A stretch of 37,407 bases of DNA, from positions 1 to 37,407 of the forward strand of contig VSPE01000022.1 of assembly GCA_009775225.1 (NCBI GenBank). The letters are read 5' to 3'. Below are positions 24,758 through 33,188 of this stretch, in pieces (within the stretch, counting starts at the first letter, position 1; every line of letters starts with the position of its first letter). This stretch comes from Muribaculaceae bacterium. Lineage in GTDB: Bacteria > Bacteroidota > Bacteroidia > Bacteroidales > Muribaculaceae. The position numbers were made by a program, and so were the translations under genes. The notes under the pieces were generated by a model, which searched no databases, was not told the origin of the DNA, and worked only from the letters and a program-made list of their open reading frames with translations.

Positions 24758-24804
24758 TAAACCAATCAGATGCCATAAGTGAGCCGGTGGCAATAGATGC
24801 TAAT

Positions 24805-25248
24805 ATGAAAGCATTGTTTATTATGCGAGGCCCGTCGTCGCGAGGGAAGAGCACTACTCTGCTCTCCCTGATTGAGGCAATGGAGAGAGACCCGTATTTC
24901 AGAAAAATCACACAGGAGAGCCACCCGAACGGAACTGACAAATTCTATCTTGCCGATACCGACAACGGCAAGGTGGCAGTAATTACCGCAGGCGACCCCG
25001 GCGAAGGTTACGCCGTTTCAAGCTATCTCAGCCGCTGCCTAGATGTACGTGTTATCTTCGCGGCCAGCCGCACTCGCGGTTCTATCTCGGAAATTCTTAG
25101 CGAGTTCGCTATAGCAAATGACTATGCGGTAATCGACACGGCACCGATGTTCACCTACAGCGACTCAGAGGAACTGTCCGTGATACTGCACAATACTCAG
25201 GTAGCATCTCTGATGACTATGGCAGAATATATTCTCAACCTTAAATAA
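24805..25248 (+). CDS. Small P-loop ATPase-like protein, unknown function
   Basis: This 147-residue protein begins with a beta strand and a Walker A loop, GPSSRGKSTT (residues 9-18). A later hydrophobic strand ending in Asp (DYAVIDTAP) could be Walker B. I chose the ATG at 24805 because the P-loop strand starts there; the frame stays open upstream to 24589, but that part lies over the structured RNA. No specific family is recognised. Its length is that of a bare NTPase core, as in small nucleotide or dephospho-kinase-like proteins. It is followed after 13 bases by the LRR protein gene, so the two may be co-transcribed, although their roles look unrelated. Confidence 0.65.
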   Translation: MKALFIMRGPSSRGKSTTLLSLIEAMERDPYFRKITQESHPNGTDKFYLADTDNGKVAVITAGDPGEGYAVSSYLSRCLDVRVIFAASRTRGSISEILSEFAIANDYAVIDTAPMFTYSDSEELSVILHNTQVASLMTMAEYILNLK

Positions 25249-25261
25249 GAACTGCTTGAAT

Positions 25262-28200
25262 ATGAGAACGAATTACACACAACTTAAGAGAGAAGTATTG
25301 TCGCTCATACTCTTCATTGCCGTATCTTTCATCGGGACAGCGTTTGAATATGAAGGAATTACGTACAAAGTCGTTTCCGAGGAAGAATATACCTGCTCGG
25401 TAACAAAAGCCCCTTACACCAAATCGATTACAATTCCGGGGACAGTACAATATGCCGGAAAAGAACACACTGTCATAGGAATTGAAATAGGAGCGTTCGA
25501 AGATAGCTATATAGAATCTTTGACAATCCCCAATACTTTGCAGTATTGTAGAGCTGGTATATACCAGTTATCAGAACTAAATCTGGACATTGAGGATATA
25601 GCTACTTGGTGCGAGAATCCGATAGAAGGACTGGAAAATATTTTCAAAGTTGAATACGTCATGAGCTCTGAAGGAGTCAGAACTTTTAAGGTAAAAGAAA
25701 CAAAGTTCAACCTCACTTTCAGAAATACCGAAATCACTAATCTGATAATTCCAATGGGAGTTGAGAAAATCTCCCCGTATGCTTTTTGTGGTGTTCAGAC
25801 TATAAAAAGCATAGAATGGCCGGACGAAATAAGTTCTATCGGAGATTTCGCTTTTGCGGGCACCGGACTGGAAGGCCGGCTGAAATTACCCGCTTGTCTT
25901 ACACAAACAGGAATATACTCGTTCGGAGCTACAAGCATTTCAGACATTGATTTTCCGGCCGGTCTTACGGAAATTAAGGAGTATGCTTTTGCTGATAATA
26001 ATTTTATTGCAAAGGTCGAACTTCCTGGAAATTTAGAAATACTTGGAGATGGAGCCTTTGCGAAATGTACGGATTTGAAAGAAATCAGCATCAACGACAA
26101 TATCATAGAAATCCCCGGGAAATTATGCTCGTTTTGCACGAGATTGAAAACAGTAAAATTCGCAAAAGAACCTACAAGCATAGGGAGTTACGCTTTCTAT
26201 TATACTGCTCTTGAAAACCCAGATTTAGGCAGCCGGCTTGAGACTGTCGGCAGTTTTGCATTTAGCGGTGTAAAATCAGACATCAGAATACCCACATTGA
26301 TAAAGAATATCGGAGAAGAGGCTTTTAGCGAAACCAAAGTAGCATCAATCAATCTTCCAAATATAAAGACTATCGGAGCTAAGGCATTTTTGGCATGCGA
26401 TGAACTTATAGAGGTCAAACTCGGAAATTCTCTTACACGGCTTGAAAGAGGAACCTTCCAATTTTGTAACAACCTAAGCGCAATAAATCTCCCTGAATCC
26501 CTGACATATATCGGGCCTAATACTTTTTCCGTAGAATATTATTCGCCTGAATCTTATAAAGGTATAACCATGCTTGACATCCCCGATAATGTAATCGAAA
26601 TCGGAGAATATGCGCTTCCACAGGAGTTGACTAAACTCCACATCGGCAAAGGCATACAATCAATTGCACCACAGAATATTCAAAGTGAGTGTGCCATAAT
26701 CTGCGATGCGACAACGCCTCCTGCACTGTATAATTCTCGCTTAGGCTTTACTCCTCAATTCGTACTGGTGCCTGAGGGTGCCGGTCAATCCTACCGCAAC
26801 AACAACCGCTGGAGTGAATACCGAATAATCGAGAAAAACGGTGTCAAGGCAGTTGTTCACCTTTCGGAACCGGGAACTCTTGCCTCCGAAATAAGGATGC
26901 AGTCGGGTCAGTTTCCTGCCAATATAACCAACCTTGTAGTATCTGGGCCGCTGAATGATGATGATTTCAGCATAATGCGCAGCAACATGACCGCCTGCTA
27001 TGATATCAATCTCTCGAAGGTAACCAACACAATTATCCCGGCAACAGCTTTCTCCGGCAAGAGCATCCTGTCAAACCTTATTTTGCCGGAGAAAACAGAA
27101 GCTATAGGAAATAGCGCATTTAGGTCGTGCAAGCTTCTTAATATCGATAATTTTCCTGAAACATTAACTGAAATCGGGAGTCGGGCGTTCGAAGGGTGCA
27201 TAAGTATGAGCGGCGAGCTTACTCTACCCGCGAGTCTGACGGCTCTTGGCAATTCCGCATTTGCAAATTGCCTCAACATAAGCTCTTGCAGACTCGAAGA
27301 AACCGGATTGACAGAAATAAATGAAAGTGTATTTTCAGGATGCTTCAATTTATCGGAAGCGATACTTCCTACAAGTATCGAAAAAATCGGAACAAATGCT
27401 TTCAGCGGCAGTGGCCTAAATAAAATCGACCTCCCTGTAAACTTATCCGAGATAGGCTCGGAAGCCTTTAAGGGTTGTCGAAAACTATCGTCCATAGAGC
27501 TGCCGGAAGGAATAACATCGCTTGGACATAGCATATTCGCCGGCTCCGGATTAATTTGGCTTAATCTTCCAGAGAACATCAATGGAGTTGAGAGCTACAC
27601 ATTCTCGGATTGCAAGAACCTGATGATTGTCAACTTCCCAACATCTCTGAAGTATATAGGCAACAGCGCCTTCAACGGATGCGTAAATATGACTGCAATA
27701 AGCTCGCCTGCAAAAGAGCCTGCACCCATCTATGCAGACGGCCTTGGCGGCATCGACAATTATAAATGCTCATTATCGATTCCGACTACATCATTCACAA
27801 AATATCTTCTTGCCGAATATTGGGGTGCGTTTGTCGACATCAGAAACAACATAGAAGTGTCTGTCGATGAAAATATCGATATCACTTATATCGACGAAGA
27901 CGACTATGAAGAAATAATGGAAGAGCAATACGAGAACGACAGAAACAACGCAAGCCAACACCGCTCGACAGCCTTGCGAGCCATGCGGGAGGCTGGCATA
28001 GTATCGGCAACAAAAGGATATGGACGACTCTTCGACGGTGGTAGCCTGTATGTAAACGAAGATGCCTCCACTCGCTTTTTCCTTAACCCCCAAACCGACA
28101 TTTATGACATAAAGGTGGTTTATGACGGCCGTGATATTACTTCACAGATAGAGCCGACGACAAATAGTTTTGTCATTAACGGGCTTACCAAGCCGACACT

Positions 28201-28372
28201 CCTTAAAGTAACCTGCTCGGCTGCAGGGCTGGAAGATGTGACTATCACCACCACCCCGAAAGGCGAAGTGGAATACTACGACCTGCGCGGCGTACGAGTG
28301 CAAGGCACACTCGTCTCCGGCATCTATATCCGCCGCCATGGTACCGAAGTAAGCAAGGTGCACATACTCTAA
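25262..28372 (+). CDS. Secreted LRR_5/BspA-like leucine-rich repeat protein
   Basis: This 1036-residue exported protein has an N-terminal signal (VLSLILFIAVSFIGTAF). It then has more than twenty BspA-type (LRR_5) repeats of about 23 residues with the pattern I-x-x-x-AF-x-x-C-x-x-L-x-x-I-x-L-P, for example IGNSAFRSCKLLNIDNFPETL and IGSRAFEGCISMSGELTLP. A region without repeats lies at about 500-590. The C-terminus YYDLRGVRVQGTLVSGIYIRR resembles the T9SS type A sorting tail, so surface delivery is likely. BspA-like proteins often bind host or bacterial surfaces. The gene is noticeably richer in A and T than its neighbours. I prefer the ATG at 25262 over the TTG at 25256. Confidence 0.9.
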   Translation: MRTNYTQLKREVLSLILFIAVSFIGTAFEYEGITYKVVSEEEYTCSVTKAPYTKSITIPGTVQYAGKEHTVIGIEIGAFEDSYIESLTIPNTLQYCRAGIYQLSELNLDIEDIATWCENPIEGLENIFKVEYVMSSEGVRTFKVKETKFNLTFRNTEITNLIIPMGVEKISPYAFCGVQTIKSIEWPDEISSIGDFAFAGTGLEGRLKLPACLTQTGIYSFGATSISDIDFPAGLTEIKEYAFADNNFIAKVELPGNLEILGDGAFAKCTDLKEISINDNIIEIPGKLCSFCTRLKTVKFAKEPTSIGSYAFYYTALENPDLGSRLETVGSFAFSGVKSDIRIPTLIKNIGEEAFSETKVASINLPNIKTIGAKAFLACDELIEVKLGNSLTRLERGTFQFCNNLSAINLPESLTYIGPNTFSVEYYSPESYKGITMLDIPDNVIEIGEYALPQELTKLHIGKGIQSIAPQNIQSECAIICDATTPPALYNSRLGFTPQFVLVPEGAGQSYRNNNRWSEYRIIEKNGVKAVVHLSEPGTLASEIRMQSGQFPANITNLVVSGPLNDDDFSIMRSNMTACYDINLSKVTNTIIPATAFSGKSILSNLILPEKTEAIGNSAFRSCKLLNIDNFPETLTEIGSRAFEGCISMSGELTLPASLTALGNSAFANCLNISSCRLEETGLTEINESVFSGCFNLSEAILPTSIEKIGTNAFSGSGLNKIDLPVNLSEIGSEAFKGCRKLSSIELPEGITSLGHSIFAGSGLIWLNLPENINGVESYTFSDCKNLMIVNFPTSLKYIGNSAFNGCVNMTAISSPAKEPAPIYADGLGGIDNYKCSLSIPTTSFTKYLLAEYWGAFVDIRNNIEVSVDENIDITYIDEDDYEEIMEEQYENDRNNASQHRSTALRAMREAGIVSATKGYGRLFDGGSLYVNEDASTRFFLNPQTDIYDIKVVYDGRDITSQIEPTTNSFVINGLTKPTLLKVTCSAAGLEDVTITTTPKGEVEYYDLRGVRVQGTLVSGIYIRRHGTEVSKVHIL

Positions 28373-28424
28373 TCACACCGTATTATATACACAACAATCT
28401 GAGCAGACAGGCACAGACCGTAAG

Positions 28425-28454
28425 AAAAAGGCAGGCTTCACAGTCTGCCTTTTT
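28425..28454. terminator. Bidirectional terminator after the LRR gene
   Basis: A run of five A, a stem AGGCAGGC / GTCTGCCT with a 6-base loop, and a run of five T give a symmetric intrinsic terminator, about 50 bases after the LRR stop codon. Confidence 0.85.
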
Positions 28455-28568
28455 GCGTAGTATTACAGAAAGTGCATCCGAACATAGATGCGTCCAATTA
28501 TGTTTAAGTAATATAACAATCCGCTGCTCAGGACTCCGGACTATTATCAACTTAAACACACGCAGATT

Positions 28569-28871
28569 ATGCATCTCACACCAAAAGAGCAAGACAAGCT
28601 TACCCTCCTCACCCTCGGCATGATAGCCGAGCGTAGACTGAAAAACGGAATTAAGCTCAATTATCCGGAGGCAGTGGCGTATATCACTTCAAGCGCACTT
28701 GAAGGCGCCCGCGCCGGTAAAACCGTAGAAGAAGTGATGCACGATGCCGCCAACGTTCTCACCAAAAAGGACGTTATGGACGGTGTCGCCGACATGGTTA
28801 CCCTACTGCAGGTCGAAGCCGTGTTCACCGACGGCACTCGCCTGGTGAGCATCCACCACCCTATAAAATAA
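28569..28871 (+). CDS. ureA: Urease subunit gamma
   Basis: UreA is the small structural subunit of the Ni-dependent urease that splits urea into ammonia and CO2 in the cytoplasm. The 100 residues match the family in length and in motifs: MHLTPKEQDKLTLLTLGMIAERRL, LNYPEAVAYI, LEGARAGKTV and the C-terminal VFTDGTRLVSIHHPI. It is the first gene of the urease operon, 18 bases before ureB. The leader contains only a weak -7-like box (TATGTTTA at 28499), and I found no sigma-54 or nickel-regulator site. Confidence 0.97.
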   Translation: MHLTPKEQDKLTLLTLGMIAERRLKNGIKLNYPEAVAYITSSALEGARAGKTVEEVMHDAANVLTKKDVMDGVADMVTLLQVEAVFTDGTRLVSIHHPIK

Positions 28872-28889
28872 CTATAATCTCTCCCAGCT

Positions 28890-29441
28890 ATGGCAACAAA
28901 GACAACACAAGGGTCGGATGCGACAAATCCTACCTATACCACTCCTCAGGGCATCTTCGAGGGCAAGCCTCAGATAGCCTATCCCGACACCCCTGGCTTC
29001 GCGCCGGCTCAACCGGTGCCTGTGGGCGGCGTAATCCTCGCCGACGGCGACATAACATACAATGAAGACCGCCGCACCGTAACACTCAAAGTACGCAATA
29101 CCGGCGACCGCCCCATTCAGGTGGGTTCGCACTTCCACTTCTTCGAAGTAAACCGCTATATGGAGTTCGACCGTAAAGCAGCTTTCGGCTACCACCTCAA
29201 CATTCCGGCCACCACCGCCATACGCTTTGAGCCTGGCGAGGAAAAACAGGTAGAGCTGGTAGCTTTTGCCGGCAAACAACGCATAATAGGCTTCAACGGA
29301 CTTGTCGACGGCTACGCAGGCCTTGAAGACACGCCCGCATATTACCCGCGCGAAATACGTGCATTCAGCCGCATGGAAGAATACGGCTTCAAAAATGTGA
29401 GCGAAGGGCAGGCTGATGCCGAATATACCTCAAAATCTTAA
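28890..29441 (+). CDS. ureB: Urease subunit beta with N- and C-terminal extensions
   Basis: The UreB core is clear: PVPVGGVILADGDITYNEDRR, VRNTGDRPIQVGSHFHFFEVN, FDRKAAFGYHLNIPATTAIRFEPGEEKQVELV. UreB is normally about 100-110 residues, but this one has 183. About 40 extra residues precede the core (a Thr/Pro-rich segment starting MATKTTQGSDATNPTY) and about 40 follow it (from about DTPAYYPREIRAF). The extensions could contact UreC or alter oligomer packing. The reading frame is continuous and well placed 18 bases after ureA and 20 before ureC, so a frameshift is unlikely. Confidence 0.95.
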   Translation: MATKTTQGSDATNPTYTTPQGIFEGKPQIAYPDTPGFAPAQPVPVGGVILADGDITYNEDRRTVTLKVRNTGDRPIQVGSHFHFFEVNRYMEFDRKAAFGYHLNIPATTAIRFEPGEEKQVELVAFAGKQRIIGFNGLVDGYAGLEDTPAYYPREIRAFSRMEEYGFKNVSEGQADAEYTSKS

Positions 29442-29461
29442 CTTTACAAACTCCGTCCATT

Positions 29462-31180
29462 ATGGCAACTATATCAAGACAAGAATATAACAACCTGTTC
29501 GGCCCGACCGTAGGCGATAAAATACGCCTCGGCAACACCGACCTTTATGTCGAAATCGAGAAAGACCTCCGTGTATACGGCGATGAGGTTGTATACGGCG
29601 GCGGCAAGACTATCCGCGACGGCATGGGCACGGCAAACACCATTACATCGGAAGCCGGCTCGCTCGACCTTGTGATAACAAACGTAACTATCCTAGACCC
29701 TGTGCTCGGCGTAATCAAAGCCGACCTAGGCGTGAAAGACGGCAAGATTGCCGGCATAGGCAAAGCCGGCAACCCCAATATCATGAAGGGTGTAAGCCCC
29801 AACCTATGCACCGGCCCTTCTACCGACGCCATTTCGGGCGAGCACCTCATCCTCACGGCAGCCGGCATCGACGGTCACGTGCACTTCGTGGCTCCTCAGC
29901 AGGCCTACGACTGCCTCAGCAACGGTATCACCACTCTTATCGGCGGCGGCATCGGCCCGACCGACGGCACAAACGGCACTACTATCACCTCAGGTCGCTG
30001 GAACATAGCAAAGATGCTTGAAGCATCGGAAGGGCTGCCCATCAACATGGGTTTCCTCGCCAAAGGCAACAGCTCTGTGGCTGAGACTCTCGACGAGCAG
30101 ATTGTAGCGGGTGCCTGCGGCTTCAAAATCCACGAGGACTGGGGTTCTACTCCTGCAGCCATTCGCGCCTGCATGACTTCGGCCGACAAGTACGACGTGC
30201 AGGTGGCCATACACTCAGATACTCTGAACGAAGGCGGATATGTAGAAGACACCATTGCCGCTATCGACGGCCGCACAATACACACCTACCACACCGAGGG
30301 CGCAGGCGGCGGCCATGCTCCCGACCTGCTGAAGGTTGCGTCCATGGCCAATGTGCTACCCTCCTCCACCAACCCGACTCTGCCTTTCGGCATCAATTCG
30401 CAGGCCGAGCTCTTCGACATGATTATGGTGTGCCACAACCTCAACCCGCTCATCCCCTCCGATGTGGCTTTCGCAGAGAGCCGTGTGCGCCCCGAGACTC
30501 AGGCTGCAGAAAATATCTTCCACGACCTCGGCATCATATCTATGGTATCATCGGACTCGCAGGCAATGGGCCGCGTAGGCGAATCTTTCATGCGCACCTT
30601 CCAGATGGCTTCTTACATGAAACAGGTACGAGGCAAGCTCCCCGAAGACAGCGACAGCAATGATAACTTCCGCGTGCTCCGCTATCTGGCCCAAATCACA
30701 CTCAACCCGGCCATAACCTACGGTATCTCCGACATCCTCGGCTCGATTGCTCCCGGTAAAATGGCCGACCTCGTACTCTGGGAGCCCGCCTTCTTCGGCA
30801 CAAAACCCAAACTCGTGATAAAAGGCGGCCTCATCAACTGGGCAAACATGGGCGACCCCAACGCATCGTTGCCTACCCCGCAGCCTAAAATCATGCGACC
30901 TATGTTCGGTGGCTTCGGAAAGGCTATGGCACGCACCTGCGCACGCTTCGTATCGCGCGCCTCGTACGACGACGGCATCGCAAAGCGCATAGGCACCGAC
31001 AACATATTCTATCCCGTACACGGTGTACGTCAGCTCTCGAAGGCCAACATGGTGCGCAATACCGCCCTGCCGCATATCGAAGTAGACCCCGAGACATTCA
31101 ATGTCTACGTCGACGGCGTACTCGCCACGGTACCACCCGCAAAAGAATTGCCGTTGGCTCAACTTTATTGGTTCAGCTGA
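29462..31180 (+). CDS. ureC: Urease subunit alpha (catalytic)
   Basis: This 572-residue catalytic subunit binds two Ni2+. The ligands read as His139 and His141 (GIDGHVHF), carbamylated Lys222 (GFKIHEDWG), His251 (AIHSDTLNE), His277 (HTEGAGGGHAPD) and the Asp in VSSDSQAMGR. The mobile flap carries Cys324 and the general acid His325 in MVCHNLN. The residue after this His is Asn, where well-known ureases have a second His (CHHL). The other catalytic positions look intact, so the enzyme is probably active. The gene lies in the middle of the operon and is followed by an 81-base gap with a terminator-like hairpin before ureE. Confidence 0.98.
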   Translation: MATISRQEYNNLFGPTVGDKIRLGNTDLYVEIEKDLRVYGDEVVYGGGKTIRDGMGTANTITSEAGSLDLVITNVTILDPVLGVIKADLGVKDGKIAGIGKAGNPNIMKGVSPNLCTGPSTDAISGEHLILTAAGIDGHVHFVAPQQAYDCLSNGITTLIGGGIGPTDGTNGTTITSGRWNIAKMLEASEGLPINMGFLAKGNSSVAETLDEQIVAGACGFKIHEDWGSTPAAIRACMTSADKYDVQVAIHSDTLNEGGYVEDTIAAIDGRTIHTYHTEGAGGGHAPDLLKVASMANVLPSSTNPTLPFGINSQAELFDMIMVCHNLNPLIPSDVAFAESRVRPETQAAENIFHDLGIISMVSSDSQAMGRVGESFMRTFQMASYMKQVRGKLPEDSDSNDNFRVLRYLAQITLNPAITYGISDILGSIAPGKMADLVLWEPAFFGTKPKLVIKGGLINWANMGDPNASLPTPQPKIMRPMFGGFGKAMARTCARFVSRASYDDGIAKRIGTDNIFYPVHGVRQLSKANMVRNTALPHIEVDPETFNVYVDGVLATVPPAKELPLAQLYWFS

Positions 31181-31192
31181 CGTTATAAATAC

Positions 31193-31227
31193 AAGGGCGC
31201 GGCCAACCCGGTCGCGCTCTTGTTTTT
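31193..31227 (+). terminator. Terminator-like hairpin between ureC and ureE
   Basis: A 12-bp GC-rich stem with two wobble pairs (31193-31204 with 31210-31221) and a 5-base loop is followed by TTTTT at 31223-31227. This has all the parts of an intrinsic terminator, yet five more operon genes follow in the same direction. It probably acts as a partial terminator or an mRNA-end stabiliser. Confidence 0.75.
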
Positions 31228-31261
31228 AAACAGCATTATTCATCGCACTATAAGCACTCTT

Positions 31262-31816
31262 ATGGAAGTAATCACCGAAATAAAAGGCAATATCCACTCG
31301 CCCGAATGGGCCGAACGCCTCAAAGACACACACATCGAAAACCTGTTTCTCGACCAATGGACGGCCCAGAAAAGCCGTTTTCTCGTAACAAGCGACCACG
31401 GAAACGAATACCCGATAGCCCTCAAACGCGGCTCTCGTGTGGCCGACGGCGATATTGTGGCCTACGACCCCAACAAAGGCAACGCCGCTGTAATCCGCCT
31501 TGATTTGAGCAACGTACTCGTAATAGACATGAGCGGACTCGTAGACCGCTCGCCTCAGGAAATAATACGCATCTCCGTGGAGCTTGGTCACGCCCTCGGC
31601 AACCAGCACTGGCCCGCCGTAGTGAAGGAGACCAAGGTATATGTGCCTCTGACCGTCGACAAGAAAGTGATGCTCAGCGTAATGGAAACACACAACATAG
31701 AAGGCATAAGCTACGCCTTCCAGCCCGGCACCGACATAATTCCCTACCTCGCGCCTCACGAAATACGGCGCCTGTTCGGCGGAGCTTCACACGAAAGCCA
31801 CTCACACGTACATTAA
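31262..31816 (+). CDS. ureE: Urease accessory protein UreE (nickel chaperone)
   Basis: UreE delivers Ni2+ to the UreG-containing activation complex. The 184 residues show the N-terminal substrate-binding-like domain (KRGSRVADGDIVAYD) and the metal-binding domain with GHALGNQHWPAVV (His110 and His116). A short His-rich tail HESHSHVH at the C-terminus is a further nickel site. The ATG at 31262 is chosen over 31220 because the upstream frame overlaps the hairpin downstream of ureC. It is 24 bases before ureF. Confidence 0.95.
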   Translation: MEVITEIKGNIHSPEWAERLKDTHIENLFLDQWTAQKSRFLVTSDHGNEYPIALKRGSRVADGDIVAYDPNKGNAAVIRLDLSNVLVIDMSGLVDRSPQEIIRISVELGHALGNQHWPAVVKETKVYVPLTVDKKVMLSVMETHNIEGISYAFQPGTDIIPYLAPHEIRRLFGGASHESHSHVH

Positions 31817-31840
31817 CACACCTATATATACCTCTGCGTC

Positions 31841-32521
31841 ATGAACCTGATGTATCTGCTCCAGATGACCGACTCCACCTTCCCCGTCGGCACATTCTCG
31901 TTTTCCAACGGCCTTGAGACAGCCTCGCACACCGGCATCGTACACGACGCCGAAAGCCTCGAGCAATACACACGCTCGGTGGCTCGTCAGGGCGCGTTCT
32001 CGGACGGTGTGGCGGCTCTTTTAGCTTACCGTGCCGCCAAGAAAGGAGATGCCGGACGTGTGATTGAAATCGACAAGGAGCTGATGCTGTTCAAGATGAA
32101 CGATGAAGCCCGCATGATGCTGCAGCGCATGGGCAAAAAACTCGCGGAACTCGCAGTAAAGCTATTCCCGGACAACAGGATTATATCCGACTGGCTCGGA
32201 GCAATCCGCACGGAGACCACCCCCGGCACCTATCCTGTGGCTCAAGGGCTGGCCTTCGCAGCCTCGGGACTCGGAGAGGACGAACTTTTCGCATCGCACC
32301 AGTACGGAGTAATCAACATGGTACTCAGTGCCGCACTGCGCTGCGTGCGCGTGTCGCACTACGACACCCAGCTGATACTCCAGAAACTTTGCGCCGAAAG
32401 CGACGCTCTTTATAAGGAAGCACGCGAAATGAATTTCGAAGATATGAACTCTTTTGTGCCGGAAATGGATATCTTTGCATCGCTGCACGAGAAAGGGAAC
32501 ATGCGCATGTTTATGAATTAA
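31841..32521 (+). CDS. ureF: Urease accessory protein UreF
   Basis: UreF forms the UreD-UreF-UreG complex that activates apo-urease and acts as a checkpoint for GTP-dependent metal insertion. The 226 residues are mostly helical. They begin with the family pattern LLQMTDSTFPVGTFSFSNGLETA and contain GTYPVAQGLAFA and a QYGVINMVLSAALRCVRVSH segment. The length fits. It is positioned between ureE and ureG, as in most urease operons. Confidence 0.95.
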   Translation: MNLMYLLQMTDSTFPVGTFSFSNGLETASHTGIVHDAESLEQYTRSVARQGAFSDGVAALLAYRAAKKGDAGRVIEIDKELMLFKMNDEARMMLQRMGKKLAELAVKLFPDNRIISDWLGAIRTETTPGTYPVAQGLAFAASGLGEDELFASHQYGVINMVLSAALRCVRVSHYDTQLILQKLCAESDALYKEAREMNFEDMNSFVPEMDIFASLHEKGNMRMFMN

Positions 32522-32548
32522 TTGTAAAACAGAATAATACATCACAAT

Positions 32549-33166
32549 ATGTCAACCTGTAGAATAGGAATAGGCGGCCCCGTAGGTTCGGGCAAGACCG
32601 CCATAATAGAAGCAATAACCCCGCGCCTGCTCGAACGCGGCATGAAAGTGCTCATCATCACCAACGATATCGTAACCACCGAAGACGCCAAGCACGTGCG
32701 CAAAACACTCAAAGGCATCCTCCTCGAAGACATGATTATCGGAGTGGAGACCGGAGCGTGCCCTCACACAGCAGTCCGAGAAGACCCTTCGATGAATATC
32801 GCCGCCGTCGAAGAAATGGAGGCTAAGTTTCCCGATGCCGACATAGTTCTCATCGAGTCGGGTGGCGACAATCTCACCCTCACCTTCTCCCCCGCACTTG
32901 TCGACTTCTTCATTTATGTGATTGACGTGGCTGCCGGCGACAAAATCCCCCGCAAAGACGGCCCGGGCATATCGCAGAGCGACATCCTTGTAATCAACAA
33001 GACCGACCTCGCACCATACGTGCACGCCTCGCTCGAAGTGATGCGCCACGACAGCGAGCTGATGCGCCCCGGCAAGCCCTTTGTCTTTACCAACGCTATG
33101 ACTGGCGAAGGCATCGACAGCCTTGTAGACCTCATCTTCAAAATGGCTCTCTTCGACAAAAAATAA
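32549..33166 (+). CDS. ureG: Urease accessory GTPase UreG
   Basis: UreG is a SIMIBI-class GTPase that carries nickel for urease activation. The 205 residues show Walker A GPVGSGKT (10-17), the metal-binding CPH motif (Cys71-Pro-His73 in GACPHTAVRED), the VLIESGGDNL segment and the NKTD guanine-specificity motif in VINKTDLAPYV. All the family signatures are intact. It sits 27 bases after ureF and 22 before ureD. Confidence 0.98.
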   Translation: MSTCRIGIGGPVGSGKTAIIEAITPRLLERGMKVLIITNDIVTTEDAKHVRKTLKGILLEDMIIGVETGACPHTAVREDPSMNIAAVEEMEAKFPDADIVLIESGGDNLTLTFSPALVDFFIYVIDVAAGDKIPRKDGPGISQSDILVINKTDLAPYVHASLEVMRHDSELMRPGKPFVFTNAMTGEGIDSLVDLIFKMALFDKK

Positions 33167-33188
33167 CTCACCAGAAAACTCCACCGAT

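Noticed and set aside
28380..28568. Sigma-54 promoter for the urease operon
   Set aside because: Although rpoN is in the window, no GG-N10-GC pair with the -24/-12 context was found before ureA.
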